Notes: generated by a model not told the origin, from the letters alone. A stretch of 64,000 bases of DNA from an uncultured Bacteroidia bacterium (GCA_902801465.1 CADCIH010000015.1:1-64000), one strand, 5' to 3'; positions 18,165-27,048 are shown, counted from the first letter of the stretch. A program made the numbers and translations.

Positions 18165-18174
18165 TTTTTTTTTG

Positions 18175-18182
18175 TATTTTTG
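18175..18182 (+). promoter_or_regulatory. -7 promoter element directly before the transglycosylase start codon
   Basis: TATTTTTG ends only 5 nt before the ATG at 18188, within the 23-bp rodA-mltD gap. A transcript from here would have almost no 5' leader. Confidence 0.6.
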
Positions 18183-18187
18183 CACCT

Positions 18188-19486
18188 ATGAAACATACCC
18201 TCCTTATCATATTGCTCATTGGGGCCACCTTAATGGCTCGGTCGCAGGTGATCGACACTATTCCGGAGATGGAAGCTGACAGTCTTTTGGTCGCCGATTC
18301 CATCGAAGACATCGAAGATTCAGAGGTGACAATAATGTTCGAGTCGCTCGTGAACCTTCCTTATTTTGGTAACGAATACCTCAAAATCGATACCGTGGAG
18401 ATGAACATCTATGGGTATGACTACGGAGAAGTTCCGGTCTTTCCCGATAGTGTGTATCGCCAAAGGATTGAATACCTCGCCACCCAAACTACCTTGCCAT
18501 TGGCCTATAATGATTATGTGAAGCGGTTCATCGAGCTGTATGCTGTCAAGCGCAGGGGACTCACGGGTCGTATGCTGGGCTTGGCCCATGTCTATTTCCC
18601 GCTGTTCGAGGAGACGCTTTCCAAATACAACATGCCGTTGGAGCTGAAATACCTTGCGATGATCGAGTCGGCACTCAACCCCACGGCGGGCTCTCGCGCC
18701 GGTGCCAAAGGTCTCTGGCAATTCATGTACAATACGGGCAAGCTTTATGATCTGAAATCGTCCACGCTCGTTGAAGAACGCTATGACCCGCTGAAAGCCA
18801 CCGAGGCCGCCTGCCGCTGCATGAACGACCTCTACAGTCGCTACAAGGACTGGTTCTTGGTTCTCGCCGCTTACAACGCAGGTCCAGGTAATGTCAACAA
18901 AGCCATCAAACGGGCTGGCGGAGCCATGAACTACTGGGCTATCTGGCCTTATCTTCCCAGGGAGACCCAAAGCTATGTCCCCTCGTTCATCGCAGTCAAC
19001 TATGTAGTCAGCTACGCTCCCGAGCATAACCTCTATCCCATCGACCCCGGACTGCTTATGAGCGGCACCGATACAGTCTGGGTGCGCGACGTGCTCACCT
19101 TCCAACAACTGGTGGAGACCCTCCATGTTCCCATTGAGGACCTGAGGACCTTTAACCCTCAGTATATCAAGGAAATCATCCCAGCTACCGATAGCATACC
19201 CTATGTGCTTCGGATGCCAACACAATACGCACTTGACTTCGCCGGAAGGGAACGTGAAATCTATGCCTATCAAACCCAAGAGGCCGTCGACAAGGCCAAA
19301 GTACTCGAACAGGCAAAAAAAGTGCCTACCGAAGTGAAACAAGCCGCCAAATACCATACTGTGAAAAATGGCGAGACCTTGTCTTCCATAGCAAAGAAAT
19401 ACAATACAACTGTATCAAAAATAAAGAAACTTAACAATCTCAAGTCTGATAAAATCAGGGCAAAACAAAAACTCCGTGTATCATGA
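18188..19486 (+). CDS. mltD: Membrane-associated lytic murein transglycosylase D-like protein with LysM
   Basis: A 432-residue exported protein that cleaves the glycan strands of peptidoglycan. After a signal peptide (MKHTLLIILLIGATLMARSQ) and an acidic linker, the SLT domain shows LELKYLAMIESALNP with the catalytic glutamate, then GAKGLWQFM and AAYNAGPGNVNKAI. One LysM repeat closes the protein (TVKNGETLSSIAKKYN). It lies downstream of mrdA-rodA, fitting a role in side-wall turnover, and overlaps the next lipoprotein gene by 4 nt (ATGA). A promoter motif ends 5 nt before its ATG. Confidence 0.92.
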   Translation: MKHTLLIILLIGATLMARSQVIDTIPEMEADSLLVADSIEDIEDSEVTIMFESLVNLPYFGNEYLKIDTVEMNIYGYDYGEVPVFPDSVYRQRIEYLATQTTLPLAYNDYVKRFIELYAVKRRGLTGRMLGLAHVYFPLFEETLSKYNMPLELKYLAMIESALNPTAGSRAGAKGLWQFMYNTGKLYDLKSSTLVEERYDPLKATEAACRCMNDLYSRYKDWFLVLAAYNAGPGNVNKAIKRAGGAMNYWAIWPYLPRETQSYVPSFIAVNYVVSYAPEHNLYPIDPGLLMSGTDTVWVRDVLTFQQLVETLHVPIEDLRTFNPQYIKEIIPATDSIPYVLRMPTQYALDFAGREREIYAYQTQEAVDKAKVLEQAKKVPTEVKQAAKYHTVKNGETLSSIAKKYNTTVSKIKKLNNLKSDKIRAKQKLRVS

Positions 19487-20496
19487 AGAAAATCAATAAA
19501 GCAGCGGCTTTCCTGTTGGTTCTGCTGATGGTCGTTACGTCAGCCTGTAACAGGGATAATGAGAAACCTCGTAAAGATCGTTCGGCAGGTGGCACCTCCG
19601 AGATTCTGGTGGTTACCCAAAACGATGAACAATGGGAAGGAATGATAGGTGACACTATCAGGGCGTTTTTCCTGCAAGCGCAGTATGGTCTGCCCCAACC
19701 TGAGGCCTTGTATAAGTTGAGTCACATCAATGTGAGTGGCTTCAGCGATATGTTCAAGAAGCATAAATGTCTTCTGATAGTAGAGATTAATCGCAATCTT
19801 GACAAACCTGTAGTGGAAACGGGTGAGGATGTGTGGGCCGCTCCGCAACGGGTGATGAAAATCATGGCTCCTGACTATTCTTCATGGTGCCAGGTTTTCA
19901 ATGAGCAAAAAGAGGCTTACAAAGTGATGTACGACAAGGTGGAACGCGACCGGATTCTCACCGTGCTGCGTCCCTCCAACGATGTGAACATCACCCAGAG
20001 AATCAAGGAGAAGCTGGGTTTCGACATCACCATTCCTGCCGGGTTCTTCATTGCGAAGGATGAACCCGATTTCATGTGGATCCGCAAAGAGCTGGAGAAG
20101 AACAGCTTTGGCATGTTTATCTATACCACGCCATACGAAGATACCCTTCAGCTGGAGTTGTCAAGCCTGGTCTCATTGCGCGACCGGATGATGCAGAAAT
20201 ACGTTCCGGGTCCCACCGACGGGTCGTTCATGACCACCGAAAAGGAGGATATGCCACCGATGCTCAATTACATCTCAACCTACCCCACGGGTTTCGCTGC
20301 CGAAATGCGTGGCATGTGGTGTCTGGTGGGTGACTACATGGCTGGTCCTTTCATCTCCTATACGTTTCCTGACAACCGCACGGGTAACCTTGTCACCCTT
20401 GAAGGTTACGTCTATTATCCCAACCATGAGAAGCGCGATGACCTGTTGCAGATGCAATCGCTGCTCTTTAGCGTGAGGATACCTGAGGAAGAATAA
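19483..20496 (+). CDS. DUF4837-family lipoprotein
   Basis: A 337-residue predicted lipoprotein (lipobox TSAC at about residue 21). The mature part begins with a charged linker, then GGTSEILVVTQNDEQWEG, and contains conserved-looking blocks such as MKIMAPDYSSW, RIKEKLGFDITIPAGFFIAK and TYPTGFAAEMRGMWCLVGD. I recognise it as the Bacteroidetes-wide DUF4837 family, function unknown. It overlaps the lytic transglycosylase gene by 4 nt, so a role in cell-wall metabolism is a fair guess from context. Confidence 0.82.
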   Translation: MKKINKAAAFLLVLLMVVTSACNRDNEKPRKDRSAGGTSEILVVTQNDEQWEGMIGDTIRAFFLQAQYGLPQPEALYKLSHINVSGFSDMFKKHKCLLIVEINRNLDKPVVETGEDVWAAPQRVMKIMAPDYSSWCQVFNEQKEAYKVMYDKVERDRILTVLRPSNDVNITQRIKEKLGFDITIPAGFFIAKDEPDFMWIRKELEKNSFGMFIYTTPYEDTLQLELSSLVSLRDRMMQKYVPGPTDGSFMTTEKEDMPPMLNYISTYPTGFAAEMRGMWCLVGDYMAGPFISYTFPDNRTGNLVTLEGYVYYPNHEKRDDLLQMQSLLFSVRIPEEE

Positions 20497-20504
20497 AGCC
20501 TGTC

Positions 20505-20951
20505 ATGTCGGATCTTCAATGGTTTAAGACTGCTGTCAGAGAGGGGAGAACCTTGGTTTTCGACCCTTTGCGGAAGCGTTACTGCACCCTGACTCCCGAA
20601 GAGGAGGTGCGACAAAAGGTACTTTATCTCTTGGTCGAACATCTTGGCGTTCCCGCCGGACTGATTGCAGTGGAGTATTCCGTCAAGGTCAACGGCCTCG
20701 ACAAACGCTGCGATGCAGTGGTGTTCGGCAAAGACGGCAGCCCACTGATGATTGTGGAATGCAAGGCGGCTACTGTAAAACTCACCCAAAGCACCTTGGA
20801 GCAAGCGGTGCGCTATCATTCGGCCCTTCAGCCTAAGTTTTTGATGCTGTACAATGGCAAGGAGTGCTATTGCTTTAAGTCGGAAAATGGCAAGCTGAGC
20901 GCTTTGGACCGTCTTCCAACCTATTCCGATCTTCTTCCTTCAGTCGGTTAG
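20505..20951 (+). CDS. HsdR-N-domain (PD-(D/E)XK fold) small protein
   Basis: A 148-residue stand-alone protein similar to the N-terminal nuclease domain of type I restriction HsdR subunits. The core has NGLDKRCDAVVF (catalytic Asp) and LMIVECKA (E-x-K), preceded by RKRYCTLTPEEEVRQKVLYLL. Such single-domain proteins are widespread in Bacteroidetes and are not attached to restriction systems; their role is not known, though DNA-end processing is plausible. It lies 8 nt after the DUF4837 gene in the same direction and shares 4 bp with the 3' end of the convergent nrdJ. Confidence 0.82.
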   Translation: MSDLQWFKTAVREGRTLVFDPLRKRYCTLTPEEEVRQKVLYLLVEHLGVPAGLIAVEYSVKVNGLDKRCDAVVFGKDGSPLMIVECKAATVKLTQSTLEQAVRYHSALQPKFLMLYNGKECYCFKSENGKLSALDRLPTYSDLLPSVG

Positions 20952-23638
20952 CCGCATTTGGAGTGCCCGCAGTTGGTGCATAGCATACAGCCATCTTGGT
21001 AGATAATGGTGTTTTGTCCACAATTCGGACACACTTTTCCGGTTACTTTGGTGCCGTCGGGAATGTATCTCTTGAGTGCCCTGACGATGCCGTTTTTCCA
21101 AGTGTTGATGTTGTCTTCTTCTACGGTCAGGTTCTGTACCAGTTCAATGACATAATTAATAGGCATGCCATGACGCAGGATTCCGGAGATCAGTTTTGCA
21201 TAGTTCCAATACTCTTTGTTGAACATACGCGACAACCCTTGGATGGTCACTGGATAACCGCCTTTGTCAAGATACTGGAAGTCGTATCGCGAGGCTTCGC
21301 CTTTGGTCTTTTCCTTGATGATTGTACCTTTTTCCACAAACGGTGGCAGGAAAATCTCGTCGGCGTTGCCCAAGAAGATCTCGTAAGGCTTGTCGTGGAG
21401 CTTCCCGACGAAGGCGATCCATTTCTCGTAATTATTTTGGAACCGTACCACGTCGCACTCCAGCTCTTTCGGACGTTGTGGGGCCGAATTCATCCTGATG
21501 TCGCTAGGACGGTCGCCAGTCTCAGTTTCTGACTTCTGACTTCTGTCTTCTGCCTTCTTTTCTTCCTTGGCCACCAACACGCCGTCGCGCGAACCGTCAC
21601 GGTAGATGGTCATGCCTTTGCAGCCGCTCTCCCAAGCAGTCATGTAGATCTGGCTCACCAACTCCTCGGTGGTCTCCTTGGGGACGTTGACGGTGACGCT
21701 GATGGAATGGTCGACCCACTTCTGCATACTGCCCTGCATCTTCACCTTGTTCACCCAGTCCACGTCATTGGCCGTGGCTTTGTAGTATGGCGACTTAGCG
21801 ATAATCTCGTTCAAGCGCTCGTCGTCGTACTGGAGCACTTCTTCCACGTTGTATCCGTTGACTTGAAGCCAGGTGATGAATTTGTGGTGGAACACATTGT
21901 ATTCTTCGAAGGCGTTGCCTACGCTGTCGATGAAGGTGGGATGCACGTCCTTATCGTGGGCGTTGACCTTGCGGCGGCGTTTGTAAACCACCATGAACAC
22001 CGGCTCGATGCCCGAGGTGGTCTGGGTGCAGATGCTCACGGTACCCGTGGGGGCGATGGTAAGCATGGCGATATTACGGCGGCCCACACGACACATCTTT
22101 TGGTACATGTCCTCGTCCAAGGCCCGCAGACGCTTGATGAAGGGGTTGTTTTCCTCGCGTTTGGCGTTGAACATGGGGAAACTGCCGCGTTCCTCGGCCA
22201 GATCGACGGATGAACGGTAGGCGGAGTAAGCCAAAAGCTTCTGAATCTCCGTAGAGAATGCGATGGCCTCGTCAGTGGCATAACGTTTGCCCAACGCTGC
22301 CAACATGTCGCCTTCAGCGGTGATGCCGATGCCGATACGGCGACCTTTCAGACACTTGTCCTTGATGTTTTTCCAAAGGTTCAGCTCAGTGCGCTTCACT
22401 TCGGCGTCCTCGGGGTCTGACTCGATTTTGGCTAAGATGGCATCCACCTTCTCGATTTCCAAGTCGACAATGTCGTCCATCATGCGCTGGGCCATGGCAA
22501 CGTGCTTCGAGAAGAGCGTGTTGTTGAACCGAGCTTCAGGGGTAAATGGATTATCTACATAACTGTAGAGGTTAATTGCTAGCAGTCGGCAGCTGTCGTA
22601 AGCGCATAGCGGAATCTCACCACAAGGATTGGTGCTGAGGGTCTTGAATCCAAGGTCGGCGTAACAGTCGGGGATGGACTCACGGATGATGGTGTCCCAG
22701 AACATCACGCCGGGTTCGGCGGACTTCCATGCGTTATGGATGATCTTGTTCCATAAGGCTCGGGCGTCAACTTCTTTGGTGAACTTCGGGGTGGGTGAGT
22801 CGATGGGGTAGGTCTGGAGGAAAGGCTTGCCTTCCTTGACGCATTGCATGAACTCGTCGGTGAGCCTCACCGAGACGTTGGCGTTGGTGATTTTGCCTTG
22901 GGTCATCTTGGCGTCGATGAAAGCCTCCGAGTCGGGGTGTTTGATGCTGATGCTCATCATCAAGGCGCCACGACGTCCGTCCTGGGCCACTTCCTTGGTG
23001 GAGTTTGAGAAGCGCTCCATGAAAGGTACCACGCCAGTGGAGGTGAGGGCGCAGTTCTTTACGGGACTGCCTGCGGGACGGATGTGCGACAAGTCGTGTC
23101 CCACGCCGCCTCTGCGTTTCATCAGCTGCACCTGCTCCTGGTCGGTCTTCATGATGCCTCCATAGGAGTCGGAGTTGCCGTTGTTGCCGATGACGAAACA
23201 GTTCGATAGCGATGAAATCTGGAAGTCGTTGCCGATGCCAGCCATGGGACTGCCTTGGGGAACGATGTATTTGAAGTCTTTCAGCACTTCAAAGATCTCC
23301 TCCTCAGTCAACGGGTTGGGATACCTGCGTTCGATGCGGGCAATCTCATGCGCGATACGATGGTGCATGTCGTCGGGCGTCAACTCGTAGATGTTGCCGT
23401 CACTGTCCTTGAGCGCATACTTGTTGGCCCACACGTCGCCTGCCAACGAGTCACCATGGAAATACTCCTTGGCGGCCTCCTTGACCTGTTCGGTGGGGTA
23501 AATCTGATGCTTCACCACGACCTGTACATCCTCCTGTTTCGACAAGGTGTCCTCATCGAAACCGGAACTTTGTCTATAATCCAATATTTCACTGAACAAG
23601 TCCTGCTCTACAACCGTTGACTGCTTTTTGTTCTTCAT
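20948..23638 (-). CDS. nrdJ: Adenosylcobalamin-dependent (class II) ribonucleotide reductase
   Basis: An 896-residue enzyme that makes deoxyribonucleotides with the help of adenosylcobalamin and so needs no oxygen. Active-site landmarks are present: SSLSNCFVIG (first redox cysteine), STNPCGEIPL with the thiyl-radical cysteine, and a C-terminal cysteine cluster CPNCGQ...CTNCGHSKCG that can form redox and zinc sites. The linker at about residues 690-712 has a low-complexity insert (EDRSQKSETETGDRP) coded by a short tandem repeat. A 19-bp palindrome lies 62 nt upstream of the start. The matching adenosyltransferase is encoded at 56.6 kb. Confidence 0.93.
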   Translation of the reverse strand: MKNKKQSTVVEQDLFSEILDYRQSSGFDEDTLSKQEDVQVVVKHQIYPTEQVKEAAKEYFHGDSLAGDVWANKYALKDSDGNIYELTPDDMHHRIAHEIARIERRYPNPLTEEEIFEVLKDFKYIVPQGSPMAGIGNDFQISSLSNCFVIGNNGNSDSYGGIMKTDQEQVQLMKRRGGVGHDLSHIRPAGSPVKNCALTSTGVVPFMERFSNSTKEVAQDGRRGALMMSISIKHPDSEAFIDAKMTQGKITNANVSVRLTDEFMQCVKEGKPFLQTYPIDSPTPKFTKEVDARALWNKIIHNAWKSAEPGVMFWDTIIRESIPDCYADLGFKTLSTNPCGEIPLCAYDSCRLLAINLYSYVDNPFTPEARFNNTLFSKHVAMAQRMMDDIVDLEIEKVDAILAKIESDPEDAEVKRTELNLWKNIKDKCLKGRRIGIGITAEGDMLAALGKRYATDEAIAFSTEIQKLLAYSAYRSSVDLAEERGSFPMFNAKREENNPFIKRLRALDEDMYQKMCRVGRRNIAMLTIAPTGTVSICTQTTSGIEPVFMVVYKRRRKVNAHDKDVHPTFIDSVGNAFEEYNVFHHKFITWLQVNGYNVEEVLQYDDERLNEIIAKSPYYKATANDVDWVNKVKMQGSMQKWVDHSISVTVNVPKETTEELVSQIYMTAWESGCKGMTIYRDGSRDGVLVAKEEKKAEDRSQKSETETGDRPSDIRMNSAPQRPKELECDVVRFQNNYEKWIAFVGKLHDKPYEIFLGNADEIFLPPFVEKGTIIKEKTKGEASRYDFQYLDKGGYPVTIQGLSRMFNKEYWNYAKLISGILRHGMPINYVIELVQNLTVEEDNINTWKNGIVRALKRYIPDGTKVTGKVCPNCGQNTIIYQDGCMLCTNCGHSKCG
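21527..21557 (-). repeat. Short tandem repeat inside nrdJ (AGAAGTC-type)
   Basis: The coding strand repeats AGAAGNC units (reading as RSQKSE-like residues) in the linker of the reductase. Repeats of this type are more usual between genes in Bacteroidetes; in-frame presence here suggests an inserted or expanded low-complexity linker. Confidence 0.6.
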
Positions 23639-23699
23639 ATCTCGCTGAAAATTAAAATGATAAGAGGAGAAGCTCGTTTTCTCCGGCGCAATAATTTGC

Positions 23700-23718
23700 G
23701 TTTGCTAAATTAGCAAAC
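23700..23718. promoter_or_regulatory. 19-bp palindrome upstream of nrdJ (candidate operator)
   Basis: GTTTGCTAA-A-TTAGCAAAC is a perfect 9-bp inverted repeat around one central base, 62 nt upstream of the nrdJ start on the reverse strand. Its size and symmetry suit a dimeric repressor. It is not an obvious NrdR box. A second hairpin (GGAGAA/TTCTCC at 23666-23684) lies between it and the start codon. Confidence 0.55.
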
Positions 23719-23761
23719 TGACAGCATACCCGCATGGTAAAAAAGGCTTTTTTTGCCCCTG

Positions 23762-23790
23762 TTTTTATCAACAACTGGTGTTGATAAAAA
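23762..23790 (-). terminator. Stem-loop after the 1061-residue protein gene
   Basis: A perfect 12-bp stem (TTTTTATCAACA with TGTTGATAAAAA) and a 5-nt loop begin 2 nt beyond the stop codon of the upstream reverse-strand gene. There is no clean U-run after the stem, but the stem itself is flanked by A/T tracts, so termination or mRNA 3'-end protection is likely. Confidence 0.5.
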
Positions 23791-23792
23791 AC

Positions 23793-26700
23793 TTAAAAAT
23801 CCAAGTTGAACGAAAGGTAGAAATGGGGCTTTTTGTTGATGTGGCCATCTTCGATACCCCAGGCCATGTCGCCTCTTACGAAGTAACCTAAGATGGAGGT
23901 CCTAAGACCAATGCCCACGCCGCCCACGATAGGTTCTTTGATTTCGGTGACGCTGATGTCGAGGTTCCCGTCGTGGTAGTGGGAAGTGTATAACGAGTTG
24001 TTGAGGTCGTAAGGGTTCCATCCTGTCCAGGCAGTGCCCACATCGCCGAAGGCTACCAACTGGAAGTCCTTGATGAATTTCATATTAATAGGTCTGTCGA
24101 GCAGGTAGCTGAACACGGGGAAACGCAACTCGCTGTTGAGCACCACGAAGTTGTTGCCGTTGCGGATGTTCTGGTCGAAGCCTCTCATGTTGGTGGCCAG
24201 GGTCTGGTACAGGTAGTTCTGGCTATAATCGATAGGGGTGCCGTTGTCGAAGTTGGCAAGGATCCAGTTGTCGACGCCTCCCATGTAGTAAATCAACTTG
24301 TTTTGCCCGAAAGAGCTGCTTCCGGCAATGCGGTTGGCCCAGATGAAGTTGCGGTGGATTCGGGTGTAATGGCGGTAGTCGAACCCCACCACCACGAGGT
24401 TGCTGGTCTCCCGTTTTAGCGTCTGGTAATACTCGGCGAAGAGTTTTCCCCTTGCGCCCACGTAAATGTTGGTCTGAAGCTTCTTCGAGTTGTCATACAC
24501 CAGCTCGGCACGGACACCTCCCAGGTTTTCATAAACGTCTCTTTCGGCAAGACTGTAGTCGTCAATGGCCAAGTTCGCCCTATGATCCATGCGATAGATG
24601 CCCGTCCCCCTAAGACTCAAGGTCTCGTTAAAAGGATAGCTCAGGGTATAGAAAGCCTCGTTGGTGAAAGTGCGATAGTAATAATAGCCGTTGTCGTCGG
24701 TGACAAACCGGTGGAACGTGAGGCTCTTGTCGATGCGTTGGCTGAGGTCGCGGAAGCGGATCACGTACTCGTTGTTGACAAACGTGGTGTTCAACTTCAC
24801 TCCTATGTCAATCTTGTAGTCCTCCATCAAGTCGGCCATGGTGGAACCCAAAAACATGTTAAAGCCTGAGTTGAGATATACCGCCGAACCACCACCCGTA
24901 AAAGGCTGGTAGCTGTAGTTCATATAGCTGAAATCGATTTGGCTGGTCAACTGGTCGGTGAACAACTCCACGTTGTAGTTCCAAGGCCTGACCACCGTGT
25001 CTTTTTTGGCTACAAGAAGTGTCTCCGACCCTTCCACTGGCTCAAGTGGCACAGCGTTGGTCAGCATGGCACTGTCGGGAGTGACGCCATAAGGCGCTTT
25101 CTTCCTATGGATGCGGTAGCTGTTCTTGAAACGGTGATCGGTGGTCTTCTCGGGTACGGCGGTCTCTTCCCGCTTCTTTTTCAATAGTCGCTGCTGTGCG
25201 AAGGGGTTAAGTTGCGTGATCTCTGCAGAAGCCTTCCCTGCTTGGTAGTAGGCCGTATATACCTTCTCTCCCTCTCCGTCGGGGAACAGCATCACCAGCT
25301 TTTTCTCGCGGGGGTTGTAACTGTAGTCGATGATGCTTGACGTATAGCTTGTAAGAGCCTTGCTCACCGAGAAGTAACGGTAGTGGACGATGGTGTCGAC
25401 ATGACTTACCGCGCTGTCGAACATAGCCTCGTAAAGATTGTAGTATCCGCTCGAGTCGTTCAGGTAAAACAATTTGTTGCCTGCAAAACTCTTGGGCAGG
25501 ATGCTGTTAGAGACCTGCTTTCCGGTCACGCTTCGGAGCTGCCCGTCGTGGCTGGAGTAATCGTAGGAATACAGTCCGAACTGCCGTCCGCCACCTCGGT
25601 CGGAGCTGAAGACCACCTGCTTGTCGTCAGAGGTGAAGACAGGGGAGAGGTCGGTGAACTCGTCATCGGTGAGTTGTTCCAAGGTGTTCGAAAAGAGATT
25701 GTAGACAAAGATGTCAGGCTTTCCGTATCGGGTGGCGGCTAACACGATTTTTCGGTCCTTGTGGGCGTATGAAAATGATGTAATCTTCTGGAATTCAAAA
25801 AGATATGTTTTTCCAACCTTCTTGGTGCCCAGATCGAGGTTGCAGAGTTGCAATTTACCTTCCTCTTCCACGATAAACGAGAGGATGCCTCCGCCAGGGT
25901 GCCATGCCAAAAGGGGGAAGGAGGTGTCAACCCAAGTGTCGGAGCGATACCCTGTCTTGTAAAGCCTTTCCCGCTTGCCCGTGGACAGGTCTTCAATCCA
26001 GATGCTGATTCGTCCCTCGTCATTGGCGGCGTAGGCGAAATACTTGCCGTCGGGACTGACCTCGGGTTGTGTGAAGGTGCGGTACTTGCGGTATTTCAAT
26101 GACATCACCTCGTTAGGGAGGTTCTGGTGCAGCGGCTTGTACCGTTCTTCGTAGAACGAATACCATTGTTTGATTAATTCCTTGTATTTGAGGCCGGTGA
26201 CATAAAGAAGCGATTTCTTGACGTTTTGGGAGCTCTCGGCCAGGGTGATGATGTCGTTAAAGGCCTTGGTGCCATACCTTTCCTCGATGAAACCCCAGAA
26301 CGAATAGCCTGCGATGATGGCATCCCGACCACTTAACTGGTTGATTCTCTTATAGTCACCCGAGAGGATGCCGCGCTGTAAACGGTCTTCCTTGTAGCTA
26401 TCCCAGTCTTCGGTGATGTATGCGCAAAGACCGTTTTGGAACCATTCGGGGATGTCGTACCGATAGGAGCTGCGTATCTGTGATCCGACGGAGACTCCGT
26501 TAAGACTCTGGGTCAGAAGCAGTTGTGCGATGCCGTTTCGGATTTGTTGGTCGAAGTCGGCATAACTGCCATTGAAATAAAGGAATACCTTCGACCCGAT
26601 GAGTTTGGTGACGCCTCCCGTGTTGCCGGTGTCCTCCTCGTCGTTGTTGAGGTTGCTCTGCTTGAGGTCGCCGAGGCTGTTGAACACCAGAAACTGTACC

Positions 26701-26978
26701 TTCTTCCCGAAATGGGTGCCGAAACGTTTTTCCATTGCGGGAATCTCGTCCTTGGCGAAGTTGAGTACATGGTCCGCCAACTCCACACCCCCTTGATAAT
26801 AATAAACGTCGAACGTCTCATAGCGGTAGTACGACCAGTGGAAATCCTTCCACTGTACACGGTTCTTGCCGAACTCCATGTTCATTCCGTTGTAGAACTG
26901 GGCGGACGCCAATGAAGCCGTGGCTGTCAGCAAGACCAACAGCATCAATCGCAGTATCCATGTCGTCGACGACTTCAT
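23793..26978 (-). CDS. Large surface protein: degenerate peptidase-MA-like domain, TolB-like propeller, outer-membrane barrel
   Basis: A 1061-residue exported protein. After the signal peptide (cut near residue 26) comes a gluzincin/peptidase-MA-like region. At the HExxH position it reads NGIAQ (148-152), and the usual WFxEGLA is WFQNGL (179-184), so all expected zinc ligands are missing. Residues about 300-600 form a TolB/PD40-type beta-propeller (QPEVSPDGKYFAYAAND, LSPVFTSDDKQVVFSSDRGG). The last ~380 residues look like an outer-membrane beta-barrel of the Omp85/surface-antigen kind, ending in YLSFNLDF with a terminal aromatic. I recognise the architecture as a conserved Bacteroidetes protein without a known function. 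Transcribed alone, divergent from the MBL-fold gene. Confidence 0.8.
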   Translation of the reverse strand: MKSSTTWILRLMLLVLLTATASLASAQFYNGMNMEFGKNRVQWKDFHWSYYRYETFDVYYYQGGVELADHVLNFAKDEIPAMEKRFGTHFGKKVQFLVFNSLGDLKQSNLNNDEEDTGNTGGVTKLIGSKVFLYFNGSYADFDQQIRNGIAQLLLTQSLNGVSVGSQIRSSYRYDIPEWFQNGLCAYITEDWDSYKEDRLQRGILSGDYKRINQLSGRDAIIAGYSFWGFIEERYGTKAFNDIITLAESSQNVKKSLLYVTGLKYKELIKQWYSFYEERYKPLHQNLPNEVMSLKYRKYRTFTQPEVSPDGKYFAYAANDEGRISIWIEDLSTGKRERLYKTGYRSDTWVDTSFPLLAWHPGGGILSFIVEEEGKLQLCNLDLGTKKVGKTYLFEFQKITSFSYAHKDRKIVLAATRYGKPDIFVYNLFSNTLEQLTDDEFTDLSPVFTSDDKQVVFSSDRGGGRQFGLYSYDYSSHDGQLRSVTGKQVSNSILPKSFAGNKLFYLNDSSGYYNLYEAMFDSAVSHVDTIVHYRYFSVSKALTSYTSSIIDYSYNPREKKLVMLFPDGEGEKVYTAYYQAGKASAEITQLNPFAQQRLLKKKREETAVPEKTTDHRFKNSYRIHRKKAPYGVTPDSAMLTNAVPLEPVEGSETLLVAKKDTVVRPWNYNVELFTDQLTSQIDFSYMNYSYQPFTGGGSAVYLNSGFNMFLGSTMADLMEDYKIDIGVKLNTTFVNNEYVIRFRDLSQRIDKSLTFHRFVTDDNGYYYYRTFTNEAFYTLSYPFNETLSLRGTGIYRMDHRANLAIDDYSLAERDVYENLGGVRAELVYDNSKKLQTNIYVGARGKLFAEYYQTLKRETSNLVVVGFDYRHYTRIHRNFIWANRIAGSSSFGQNKLIYYMGGVDNWILANFDNGTPIDYSQNYLYQTLATNMRGFDQNIRNGNNFVVLNSELRFPVFSYLLDRPINMKFIKDFQLVAFGDVGTAWTGWNPYDLNNSLYTSHYHDGNLDISVTEIKEPIVGGVGIGLRTSILGYFVRGDMAWGIEDGHINKKPHFYLSFNLDF

Positions 26979-26998
26979 TTTTTCAAAGGTTTAACCTG

Positions 26999-27006
26999 CA
27001 AAAATA
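26999..27006 (-). promoter_or_regulatory. -7 promoter element for the 1061-residue surface protein
   Basis: Reverse strand TATTTTTG, ending 20 nt before the ATG. Confidence 0.65.
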
Positions 27007-27018
27007 CGGAATTATCTT

Positions 27019-27026
27019 TACCTTTG
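27019..27026 (+). promoter_or_regulatory. -7 promoter element for the MBL-fold hydrolase
   Basis: TACCTTTG, an exact TAnnTTTG, 22 nt before the ATG; forms a divergent pair with the element at 26999. Confidence 0.65.
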
Positions 27027-27048
27027 CCCAACAATTCAACAAATCGAT

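Noticed and set aside
20505..20951. Remnant of a type I restriction system
   Set aside because: The stand-alone HsdR-N protein is full length for its own family and common in Bacteroidetes; no hsdM or hsdS pieces are nearby.
23639..23792. Cobalamin riboswitch upstream of nrdJ
   Set aside because: No B12-box-like sequence or multi-stem layout is visible; the gap is short and holds only the palindrome and small hairpins.
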